A stretch of DNA of 64,000 bases, from the NCBI GenBank assembly GCA_007258455.2, contig VDFB02344382.1:157789-221788 (forward strand). Reading direction: 5' to 3'. The notes under the pieces are model-generated. The model did no database searches. It was not told where the DNA came from and saw nothing but the letters and a program-made list of their open reading frames with translations. Source of the DNA: Sequoia sempervirens (lineage: Eukaryota > Streptophyta > Pinopsida > Cupressales > Cupressaceae). A program made the position numbers and the translations under genes. Each line of letters opens with the position of its first letter. The first letter of the stretch is position 1. Shown here one piece after another: positions 45,657-56,300 of the stretch.

Positions 45657-46985
45657 CATCTCTCAGAGCATAGGATTAGCCTATTATGCGACCCTCGTAG
45701 GCTAATAGATGGGATAGAGGGTCTTGATGGAGCTTGGCTCAGCTTCAGATTGTCAGTATTTGATCGGTTGGCTTTCGTTTGGGTTCGTTCGGACACTTCT
45801 AGCCTGAGTTGCTATTTTTAGCAGTATTCAGCACTTAGCGTGGGACCCCTGCTATTTTTAGCAGTATGGATGGATTACGTGCAGAATCACTTCCTTATTC
45901 GTCAGCTTCAGACGGCTCGAGCATCGGGTGAATATTGAGAGAGATATTAATATTTAATTGATTTAATTAAATATTATTTGTGCAAGCATTATAATATAAA
46001 GTTATAATATTTTATTATAACTTAAGTGATTTCAGTGAAGGGGTCGCCCATCATGGAAAGGGGCCTTTTTGATGATTATATTTTATTATTAAAATTTGAG
46101 CTGAGACTATTGAAATATTAAAATAAAAAGTTTGAACTTTTTAATGCTTCCCTATTATTAAGGAAATCGCACTTTTTAGTGTATAAGGCATTTTTCATTG
46201 GGAATCGAGCCATTATGATTATTGTGAATTGAAAATTGATCAAGTTTCGTCAGAGCACAGAAGCCTAGGGTTTCAGTCTTAGAGCATTGGGGAACGAGCC
46301 ATCTCCAGTGAGCGATTTAGAGGGTGTGAAATATCATCCGATTTATTGCCAGGCAGAGGGATTTCTTCATTCAGAAAAAGTTTATATCTTCAGGTTTTCA
46401 GAGAGATTCATTTAGAAGAGTCTTCTACAGTTAGGCGCCTATCTTCCTTCAGATCTTGAGATTCCAGAAGGAGGTCGTACATTTCATTTATTGCTGCTAC
46501 AGCCGTACCATTTGCAGCAGGCCGTACCTTTGAAGAAAGCCGTACTTTTCATCCAGAGAAAATCGCCTTCTCTTTTGGTCTTTCATCTTCACCAGATTGG
46601 TCGCAGTTGCATCTGGGATCATTGGAGCCTGTTGGACGGAGGGAGAAACATCTATCTTGTGAAAGCCGTACCATTTATGTATTTCCAGCTTGCTGCTATT
46701 ACCAGGTTCTTTCATTAAAATATTGCTATTTCCTTATTGCATGTTGCCAAATCTTTCTTGTATTACATTCAGAAGATCAATAAATGATTCGCCATCCTTA
46801 GATCTTGTATTTTCTATCCGTAAAGGCAGTATAGCATTTTTATTGAATTTATTATCAATTTCTATCAAAATCGCATTCTTTCATTATTCATGCAAAAAAC
46901 CCAAAAACAGTCAAAAAACCAAAAATACTCAAATCAACCAAAAAAAGGTCAGATTCGGAGACAGGGGGAAACTAGGGTTTCTACA
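45635..46985 (+). repeat. 3' LTR of A (1351 bp)
   Basis: TGTCATGTCCCC to TTTCTACA. Stem-loops ATTAGCCTA/TAGGCTAAT (45675-45706) and CTGCTA/TAGCAG (45849-45864). TATA box at 46182. GCCGTAC motifs at about 46500-46680. Confidence 0.95.
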
Positions 46986-46990
46986 CTTAA

Positions 46991-47880
46991 GCTTGAGAAT
47001 AGACTTGAGGGAGCATCTAATTTCACATCTTGGAGATTCAGAATTATGCTCACCTTGTAAGAAAGTGAATTGGTCGAGTTTGTGGAGAGCAAAGTCCCCG
47101 AACCTACTGATGAGGAAGAGAAGATACAATGGAAGAAGAAAGATATCAAGGTGAAGAAGATGTTAGTTGATTCCGTGAAGGACCATATCGTTCCTATTGT
47201 ACTGATGAGGAAGAGAAGGTACAATGGAAGAAGAAAGATATCAAGGCGAAGAAGATGTTAGTTGATTCCGTGAAGGATCATATCGTTCCTATTGTCTCCA
47301 AGTTGAAGACGGCAACAAAGGTGTTTAAAACTTTGGAGGAGATGTACGAAATCAACAACACAAGTCGGGTACTTGCATTAAAGCAACAACTTCATCATGT
47401 TAAGATTGCAGAAGGAGAATCTGTCATCACTTACTTCATGAAGATTTCCGAATTGAGAGATCAACTCTCTTCTATTGGTCATTTTGTTGATGTCAAGGAT
47501 TTGACCATGTTGGCTCTTAGTGGTCTTCCTTCATCTTGGGAGTCTTACATTCAAGGAAGTAGCGCGAGATCGAAACTTCCCAAGTTTGATCGTTTGAGGG
47601 CGGACTATATTCAAGAGGAGTCTAGATTGGCTATGAGAGGTATTGGTTGAAGCTCTACAAATGAAGACATTCATGTTCTTTCTGCTCAATCCTCGAAGAA
47701 GAAAGGGAAAGATGGAAAGAAAGGATATTTCAAGCGGAATAGAGATAAAGGAGCTGATGGTGCTCCCGCATTCAAGAAGAAGTGGGACCTCTCTAAAGTC
47801 CAATGTTTTCATTGTGACAAGTTTGGTCACTATATGCAAAGGATTGCCCAACCAAGCCTAATCAACATGCTTCATTTGCA
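46991..47880 (+). pseudogene. Copia gag of K (3' part)
   Basis: It continues the short start at 18632-18648 (MVIGL). The N-terminal LKLENRLEGASNFTSWRF is typical of copia gag. It is followed by LTMLALSGLPSSWESY and a CFHCDKFGHYM zinc knuckle near 47800. Damage: a TAA near 47058, a 95 bp tandem duplication (47106-47200 and 47201-47295) that shifts the frame, and frameshifts around 47650-47850. It once encoded the capsid protein. Confidence 0.85.
47106..47295. repeat. 95 bp tandem duplication in K gag
   Basis: ACTGATGAGGAAGAGAAG starts at 47106 and again at 47201; the two copies differ at about three positions. As 95 is not a multiple of three, it breaks the frame. Confidence 0.9.
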
Positions 47881-49150
47881 GATGTGGATGAGATCTCTTC
47901 TCAGAAAGATTCTAGGGAATTTCTATTCTAAGTCATGGGCCTGTGTTCAAGCCGTGAAGGTTGTGTGTTGATCTGTGTGCAAGAGCAGCGCATCTTACTG
48001 CGTCCAGTATTTGCATCCTTCAGAATATTTAAAGAGATAAGTATTCTTTGTTTGCTGAGTTATATCATTTAGTTGGATCTTGTAATTAGTAAAGAGAGAT
48101 AGTGGTTTCTCTTGAATTGTGTTCACTAGCATAAGATCCTTTGAAGATTTCATTTATTGCAAGTTATTTCATGTTGGTTATGAAGATTTCTGAGTGTGAC
48201 TTTGAAATAAAAAGAGAATTGCAATTTCGATGGTGATTAGTTGGTCACATCAATATTATTCTCTAATGCATGAACTGTGATAGAGCCTTGAACTCTTGGA
48301 GAGAGTTGGCTCTACATGCTAACTGCATAATGCATTCAAGAAATCTGTAGTTGTGCAGATTGTTTTTTTTGTTGTGCTGAGTTTGGCACTCTCGAGAGGA
48401 GTAAAAGATGGAAGAAAGAGTTATATCAAAATTAAATAAAGATAAGTTTCTTTATCCCTTCATTCTGATCTTTTGATATATTTCTCTTTAGGTTGATTTA
48501 TTTATTTATGTTTTAATATTGTTCATAAATTCTTATGTATTCATGCTATAACCTGAGATAGTAAACCTTGTATGATTCTAGCATTGATATTTCCTTGGAT
48601 AGTTATAAACTATTAGTAATCTCTCTCTAAAATGCTTTCAGGACAGTTCTAGGAGCAAGAAGGTGATGAGAGATTGCTTAGTGATGAAAAACTTGAAGCA
48701 TCTTTTGAGGAAGTCATGCCAACCAAAGAAATGATCAAACGTGAAGTCACAACTTGCAGCCATGGGACTAAGTTGGTGGCTAGAGGGAGTTCACTTCCAG
48801 AAGTCTTCTTTGCAATCTCTGAAGTAGAGATCAAGAGGGAGTTTTGTGACTCACTAAGAAGAAGTGAAGGTTGCAGTGTTGCAAGGCCAAGTGTTAAATC
48901 CTTGAAAGACCTCTTCAGCTGCTGAGATCAAAATTGTACAAGACGTTCATCTGGATTTGATATTGTTAGCTCCGCAAACCTATTCAGAATAGAGTGATTT
49001 GCAATGAGGTCGAGGAGGTCAACCTTGAACTCTCTTCAGTACCAGAGGTGTGAACTGGAAAACATTTATCTAAGGCAAGCGTTGCAGGCAATCTTGGACG
49101 ATGAGGTTAGAAGGTTGATGCATGTGCTTAAAGATTCAGAGGGAGCCTAC
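47881..49150 (+). other. Non-copia segment in place of K's protease and integrase
   Basis: Between gag and the end of the reverse transcriptase there are no protease, integrase or early RT motifs. The first 750 bases are AT-rich and intron-like, ending in a CTTTCAG-type acceptor at about 48642. A stretch open from about 48655 to 48925 follows (EVMPTKEMIKREV, SLPEVFFAISEVEIK) and ends in a stop. I do not recognise it. It could be a captured host gene piece, an insertion, or extreme decay. Confidence 0.4.
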
Positions 49151-49194
49151 TAAACCTAAAGATGGTAATCTAGTTGATCTTGGTTCTTTATGTT

Positions 49195-49889
49195 AGTTTA
49201 TGGAAACCAATTTTCAAAACCTTAAGGAGGTTGGAGCTAGTTCAGATTTGGTGGATCCTACCATGTAGTTCAGTCAGTTGATTGGATCGTTGATGTATCT
49301 GTACTAGACCAGATTGCAGTAAGTGCATTTTCTCAAGTTCATGTGTGAACCGAGGCAAATACATCTTGTTGCAACAAAACATATCCTGAGATACTTGCGT
49401 GGCACAGTTGGATATGGGTTGAGATATTCTTCAGATGTGGACTTGGAGTTGCATGGTTATACTAATTCTGATTGGGCAGGGAGTGTTATTGATTGGAAGA
49501 GCACCTTTGGATGTTGCTTCAGTTTGGGATCTGCTATGATTTCCTGGTGCAACAGGAAACAATCATCTGTAGCATTGAGTACATCAGAGGTAGAGTATAT
49601 TGCAGCTTGTATGGGAGCTCGGGAAGCAGTGTGGCTTTGTAAGCTCCTTGCAAGATTGTTTGGACAATCAATGGAGCCTACTATCATTCATTGCGATAAC
49701 CAGAGCTGTGTGAAGCTTTCTGTCAATCTTGTGTTTCATGACAGAACCAAGCATGTTAAGATCAAATACCATTACATTAGAGATATGGTATTGAGTAAAG
49801 CTATACAATTGAGGTATATTAGCACTGATGAGCAGACGGTAGATATTCTCACCAAGCCTCTCTCCAGGATAAAGTTTGTGTACTTTTGA
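49195..49889 (+). pseudogene. End of copia reverse transcriptase and RNase H of K
   Basis: NLKEVGASSDLVDPTM and QLIGSLMYL mark the end of reverse transcriptase, with stops near 49267 and 49304. RNase H follows in one open stretch: HILRYLRGTVGYGL, GYTNSDWAGS, then SSVALSTSEVEYIAA, CDNQSCVKLS and HVKIKYHYIRD. It ends with VDILTKPLSR. The acidic residues of the D-E-D set are visible. The protein degraded the RNA strand during reverse transcription. Confidence 0.9.
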
Positions 49890-49954
49890 GATAAGCTTGG
49901 TATGGTGGAGAATACAGCTTTAACTGAGGAGTCTTAGTATCAGTGATCCTCTTT

Positions 49955-50090
49955 AATGAGTTCTTCTCAATGAGAGAAGTTCGAGGTGAAATCCCTTGAT
50001 TAATGAGTTCTTCTCTGTGAGAGAAGTTCGAGGTGAAATCCCTTGATTAATGAGTTCTCTATGAGAAAAGTTCGAGGTGAAATCCCTTAA
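49955..50090. repeat. Tandem repeat of about 58 bp, three units, in K
   Basis: TTAATGAGTTCTTCTC and GAAGTTCGAGGTGAAATCCC recur three times between RNase H and the 3' LTR, the third unit shortened. Related GAGAGAGCCATGGT blocks follow. Confidence 0.85.
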
Positions 50091-50269
50091 TTCCACCCTC
50101 TGGGAGAGCCATGGTAGATGTCATGTGTGTGACTCCATGACAACATCACATGAGAGAGTCCGTGATGATTTTTTGTACTTGTGTTTCACCCTCTGAGAGA
50201 GCCATGGTGAAAGTCATGTTGAGGTGACAACATCACGCAAGTGATGAACACTTGTACATACCATACATG

Positions 50270-50405
50270 GTTGATATCACAATGAGGTGATATCATTCTT
50301 TTCCACATATGGTTGTAGCCATTGTGGTAGATATCACGATGAGGTGATATCTTTCCTTTCCACATATGGTTTTAGCCATTGTGGTTGACATCACGATGAG
50401 GTGAT
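50270..50405. repeat. Second tandem repeat in K's 3' untranslated part
   Basis: CCACATATGGTT, GCCATTGTGGT and GATATCACGATGAGGTGAT repeat two to three times with a period of about 64-67. A polypurine tract GAGAGGGAG follows before the LTR. Confidence 0.8.
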
Positions 50406-50455
50406 GTGTCTTGTGCAGCAGGAAGTATTCCTCCCTAGCTGAGAGGGAGTTTTGA

Positions 50456-51036
50456 TGTAATTGCAGCTTCGGGCTTCATACTTCCTTATTTATAGGTGAT
50501 TATTCAATGTAAAGAAGCGCTTCACATGGCAACTTTGTAATTATCTTCTTGGCCGACCTTCCTTGTAAATTCTATTTATTAAATTGAAATTATATTTTTA
50601 TGATGGCCAACCTTGCATGAAAAGGTGCGACCTCTCTCTTTCAAGTTGTATAAATACAAGATCATTCCACTCCATTTGGGCATCAATTAAGTTCGAGAAT
50701 CTCTTATCTTCCAAGTGTGAATTCTTCAAGGGCAGATCAATCAAGTGCAGATTGCGAATTATCAAAAGTAGATAGCAAATTTCTTAAGGGCAGATTTGAG
50801 TTACAAGGAAGTGCTGATTACTTGTTATCATTGCATCTTGTGAAGGTGCTACATAGTGGCCTTGAGATTGGCCTCATTATAAAGAGACTTGTTGCCATTA
50901 TTGATATATTATAGAGAGATATTTGTTGCTGGGTTTTCTCCCTCAAGAGGAGGGTTTTCCCAGGGTATCTGCTGTGTTATTGTGTCTGATTTTTGAATTA
51001 ATTTTCTGTACATTACATCTGATCTTAAAACTAACA
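50456..51036 (+). repeat. 3' LTR of K
   Basis: 581 bp, preceded by GCTGAGAGGGAGTTTTGA (purine tract) and ending ACTAACA. About 30 differences from the 5' LTR. Confidence 0.92.
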
Positions 51037-51771
51037 TTTATAAGCTTCTCAACAAATTTAAACATTTTCCCCTCCAATTAGGGCGCCTAAAATGAAACTC
51101 ACATTCACCTTCAAATTTGCATTTGAGTCTCATGTTGACTCCTTGACCAAGTCATCCAAAACATGAGAGGAGAATTACTTTATCAAAAAACAAATATATC
51201 ATAAAGTAGGCATCCAAATAAACTTAAGTGAAATACTTTATAAAAAGCACTTATTTCTCCAAACTAAGCATCCAACATGCCTTAGTCAAATATTTCACTT
51301 TAAAACATAAACTCACCCAAAGTATTGAATTTGCCGAAACGAGCTCCGAGAGTGTTGGAGACCAAACTGCTCAAACTGCCTTGCCAGAAATAGCCATAGC
51401 ACTGAGCCACTGAGCTGCTACTAAAAATAGCACTACCAAAAATAGAACTTACTATAAATAGCATATTGCTAAAAAAACTGACTTTAAATGCATTTTGAGC
51501 ACAAACCAGGCAGCCATGGCAACTTACTAAAAATAGGAAGTCCGAAAAAGCCACCTGATGTAGATGCATGTTATACCACTTCAAAGCTCTTTGAAAACCT
51601 AGAAAGACCCAAAACCCACTCTGAAAAACTCCTACATGCAAACCCCTGAAAACACAAAAGAAACCTCCAAGTAACTGGAATCCCTAATTTCCACTTTTCG
51701 ACTAGCCTGTGGGCCTCCGAAATAGGCTAACGGTCAGCTGATGAAACTATTGCTGAGAAGGGGACATTACA
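51037..51771 (-). repeat. LTR fragment distantly like the H family
   Basis: It ends on the plus strand in GGGGACATTACA and keeps the CTAACGGTCAGC and GACTAGCCTGTGGG blocks that parallel the H LTR start. Several ACTAAAAATAG words occur. The left side is lost where K's LTR abuts. Confidence 0.65.
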
Positions 51772-52025
51772 ATATAACTTCAAGTCCAATTAAAAAGTGA
51801 ACTAGGGTGCTAACCAAGACTGATTTCAAATTCAACTACATGAGGTGAATATTATGAACTATACACATTACAAATGATTATTTGCATAAAATAAAAAATA
51901 TAATCAAGCTATATAAGGTAATCTTTCCATAGCAAAGCGTATACATGTTATACATCAACAAATCAAAGATTATAATATAATTAGCTATTTAAAAATACAC
52001 TTATCACTAACAAAGGCATGAACTA
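51772..52025. other. Short AT-rich spacer
   Basis: No ORF or repeat recognised between the LTR fragment and element F. Confidence 0.5.
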
Positions 52026-53390
52026 TGTAGAAACCCCTGTTCTAGCTGATCTCTGAAACTGTCTGTGTTTTTGCTTGTTTTCAACGTTTTTGGTTTTTTT
52101 GTGTTTTTTTGCATGAAGATGAATAATGCGATTTTGAAAAGAATTTACTAATAAATTCAAAGGAAATATTACAACACTGAAAATGATAGAAACTACTGGA
52201 TATATTGATGCCAGTGTATTTATTGAACTTCTATGCTGGATACAAATGAGATCTGATAACATGCAACTAAAAAGCAACAATTTTTAAAAACCTGGTTTTG
52301 CTGATTGCAGCCACCAGAATGATGAAGAAAATGGCACAACTCCCAATAAGATCACTTTCTCCCTCTGACAGATGATGGCGAATGAACTTTGAGGTATCTG
52401 CGCCCCATTTGGCGAAGTTACAGAGCAGAAAGAGAAGGCGTTTTTCCTTGAAGAAGTACGGCCTTTTAATGATGGTACAGCCCTGCTGTAGGAAGGTACG
52501 GCTATGACAGCAGCAACCGATAAAAGTACGGCCCTTGGAAGGTGCATCTCTAGCTTGCAAAGTGGACGCCTAGCATAAAGAACTCTTCCCAAATGAACTC
52601 CGGATCAAACCCTGAATGATGCAACAACTGTGAAACTCTGTGACAACCTTTGAATGAGGCTATCTCTCTAACTGGCAATAAATCAGCTGATATTTCACAG
52701 CCTCTGAACTGCACACCGAAGATGGCACGTTCTCCAATGCAAGTTGAAAATTGGAACCCTTGGCTCTGTTATCAGAAGAAAGACTCAGCAAAAATTCAAT
52801 TTCAATCATCATAAGCTCAAATCTCAATGAAAACCCTTATATCTCCTGAAAAGTTCGACTTTTCTCAATTAGGCATCATTTAAATAAATTCAAACTTTTC
52901 TTTTTAATTTTTCAATAGTTTCAATCTCACTTTTAATTATAAATTATAATTAAAAGTGGCCCCCTTCAATGATGGTCGACCCCCTTGAGACAAATCACTT
53001 AAGTTATAATATTAATTAATATTATAACTTTATAATATAAGCTTCGATAATTAATATTTAATTTGACAATTAAAATATTAATATCTTCCTCAAAATATGT
53101 CCGATTCACGAACCGTCTGAAGCTGGTGAATAAGTGAGTGATTCTGCACATGACCAAACCATACTGCTAAAAATAGCAGGGGTGCTCCGCTGAATGCCAA
53201 ATACTGCTAAAAATAGCAAGTCAGGCAAAAGACGTCCGAATGAGCCCGAACGAAAGCCAACGGTAAAACTCGACAACCGAAACCAAGCCAAGCTCCATCA
53301 AGACCCTCTATCCATCCTATCAACCTATGAGGGTCGCATAATAGGCTAATCATAAGCTCTAAGAGATGTCAACTGGAAGGGGACATTACA
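52026..53390 (-). repeat. 3' LTR of F
   Basis: Minus-strand TGTAATGTCCCC start. Inverted repeat at 53164-53179. TATA-like GATATAAGG near 52840-52850. Four TACGGC-type motifs at 52455-52535. Confidence 0.92.
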
Positions 53391-56300
53391 GTCCGCCCCT
53401 CCTGAAATTGCTTGTCCTCAAGCAATCTCAACTCCGGATGCTGCAAAATATCCTCGCTCTCCCATGTAGCATCCTCCACTGGCAAATCTCTCCATTTCAC
53501 CAAATATTCCCTGATAGTCCTCCTATGCAACTGTCTCTCTCTGTACTCCAGGATAGACTCAGGTACTAAGATCAACTTTCCCTCATCATCTAAGGGAGGT
53601 AAAACTGCTGAAGGTACCACACAGTGTCCCAACGCCTTTTTGAGACGTGACACGTGAAAAACATTGTGGACCTTGCTCTCCGCCGGAAGCTCTAGCTCAT
53701 AAGCCACCTCTCCAACACGCCTCAGGATCCTGAAAGGACCATAATATCGTGGCTTAAGCTTCTCTGAACCACTCTTCCTAAGAGTAGACTGACGGTAGGG
53801 CTGCAGCATGAGGTAAACCATGTCTCCCACCTCAAAAGACCTCTCTGTCCTCTTTTGATCTGTGTACTATTTCTGCTGATTCTGTGCCTTAGCAATATTC
53901 TCCTTGAGAGCCCTCATAGTGTTCTGACTCTCTTGCAATAAATCTCCAGCACTCGGCACTCTATTGTCACTCAGTAGCAAATCCAGAAAGCTAGGCGCCT
54001 CATAACCGTACAACGCTATGAAGGGGGACATTTGAATGGTCATGTGGAAGGTAGTATTATAGCAATACTCGCACAGATATATCCACTTGACCCACGCCTT
54101 TTGCTGCCCTGCAATGTAGTTCCTGAGGTAACCTTCCACCCATTTATTCACTATCTCTATCTGACCATCGGTCTGCGGGTGGTAACTGGTGCTCGGTGTA
54201 AGCTCGGTCCCACAAAGTCTGAACACCTTCTGCCAGAAGTGACTCAGGAACCGACTATCCATGTCGCTCACTATGCTCTGAGGCAACCCATGTAGTCTGA
54301 ATACCTCACGGAAGAAGACCTTTGCTACCTGTGTAGCTATGTAAGTGGTGGTGATCGGAAAGAAGTGGGCATACTTCGTCAGCAGATCCACAACTACATA
54401 TATACAATCTCGTCCTTGGGCTTTAGGCAAGCCCGTAATGAAATCCATCGACAGGCATTCTCACTTCCTGTCAGGAATCGGAAGTGGCTGCAATAATCCT
54501 GCCGGATACGTGTTCTCCTGCATGTCTGCTGACAAACAGGGCACTCACGCACATACTGAAGAACATCTGCCTTAAGTCCTTTCCATGTAAATCTCTCCCG
54601 AATCTGTCTGTACGTTTTGAAGTACCTGGGATGTCTTGCTATAGGTACATCATGAAAGGCTCGCATGATAGTGTTCATCATCTCTGATCCTGGGATCAAA
54701 TAAATCCTGTTCTTGTAAATGATCAAGTCATTCACAAGCGTGTATCTGGTGTCAACCATTGATCCCTTAACAATACTGGATGCCCAAATATCCTTGGCAT
54801 ACTCTGCCACAATCAAATGCCTCCAATCCTCTGTAATGTGAACCATAGAGCTCAGATAAGGCCTGCGTGAGAGAGCATCAGCCACTACATTCTGGGTGCC
54901 TTTGATGTAAGAGATATCAAAGTCATATGCCTGCAATTTACTCACCCACTTCTGTTGACGATCATTGAGATCTCGCTGCCCCAGGAAATGCCTCAAACTG
55001 TTGTGGTCAGTTTTAATGCAAAATTTACTACCCACAAGATACTGCCTAAATTTAGCCAAGGCGTGCATTATGGCCAGCATCTCCTTATCATAAATACTGT
55101 AGAGTCTCTCTGGCCCTCTGAGTTTTCGGCTCTCATAAACGATAGGGTGCTTGTCCTGCATAAGCACCGCTCCAATGCCCTCACCAGAAGCATTGCACTG
55201 AAGCTCAAAAGGCTTCGAAAAATCAGGTAGTGCCAACACTGGACACGTAGTCATCAGCTCCTTGAACCTCACAAAACACTCCTGTGCCTCAGGAGTCCAA
55301 CATAATGCACCCTTTTTCAACAAATCCGTCATAGGTGCTGCATGTCGTGAATAACCATTCACAAATCTGCGGTAAAAACCACACAAACCAAGAAATCCTC
55401 GCAGCTGTGTAAGGTTTGCCAGAGTAGGCCAATCTATAATAGCGCGGATCTTCTCAGGATCCATCCGCACTCCCTCTGCACTGATGATATGACCTAAGTA
55501 GAGCAACTCGGTCATCCCCAAATCACATTTGGACTCCTTGGCGTACAAGGACTCTCTCTCCAAAATATTGAGCACGGTCTCCAGATGAGCCAAATGCTCC
55601 TGCCAAGTCCTACTGTAAATAAGAATGTCATCGAAGAAGACAAGTACATATCTCCTCAGCAGTGAATGGAAGACCCTGTTCATGGTGGACTGAAATGTCG
55701 TTGGCACGTTGGTGAGCCCAAATGGCATCACCACAAACTTGAAGTGTCCACAATGACAACGGAATGCAGTCTTCTCAACGTCCTACTCACGAACTCTGAT
55801 TTGGTGATATCCTGATCTTAGGTCTATCTTCGTGAAGTAGCATGCACCATGGAGCTCATCAATATGCTCATCTATGTGGGGTATGAGGTACCTGTTTTTG
55901 ATAGTCCTCTTATTCAGGACTCTGTAATCTATGCACATGCGAAGGGTACCGTCTTTCTTCTTCACTAGGACAACTGAAGAAGCGAATGGTGACTTACTCG
56001 GTCGAATGTGACCCATAGCAAGTAGCTCCTTGATAGTCTTCTCTATCTCATCCTTCAACCTCTTAGGATGCCTGTAAGGAGTAATCATGACGGGCTTAGC
56101 GCCCTCCTCAAGCTCTATAATGTGCTCAATGCCCCTGTCTGGATGTCTCCCTGGTGGAATATCACTGAAAACCTTCTCATGCTTGACTCTCAACTACTGA
56201 ATGTCAGGATGATACTCAGTCTTATGTTGTCCCTCCTGTATAGGTGCCAATGTGCACTCGGCAGCCCACTCTACCATGTCGTGTCGCATGAGTCTCTCCA

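Larger units (their letters stand above)
18649..46985 (+). mobile_element. Ty3 chromovirus A, with nested insertions
   Basis: It starts TGTCATGTCCCC at 18649 and ends CTACA at 46985, flanked by CTTAA at 18644-18648 and 46986-46990. The target is K's gag just after its fifth codon. The 5' LTR is kept for only 274 bases (18649-18922). The rest of that LTR, the PBS and the first 71 or so gag codons are gone, replaced by the M/H block (18923-33827). Gag-pol resumes at 33828, is cut by B (38135-45346), and finishes at 45656 next to the 3' LTR. Confidence 0.9.
17950..51036 (+). mobile_element. Ty1/copia retrotransposon K, host of the nested stack
   Basis: LTRs at 17950-18528 and 50456-51036 share start TGTAATTGCAGC and end ACTAACA, with about 5-6% differences by eye. 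A PBS follows the first LTR. A gag start at 18632 resumes at 46991 once element A (18649-46985 plus one CTTAA) is removed. Protease, integrase and most of the reverse transcriptase are missing. The flanks GTTAA (left) and TTTAT (right) do not match, so one end may have been rearranged. Confidence 0.85.

Noticed and set aside
46690..47154. 154-codon plus-strand ORF spanning the end of A's LTR
   Set aside because: It crosses the LTR/K junction and is in the wrong frame for K gag; a chance frame.
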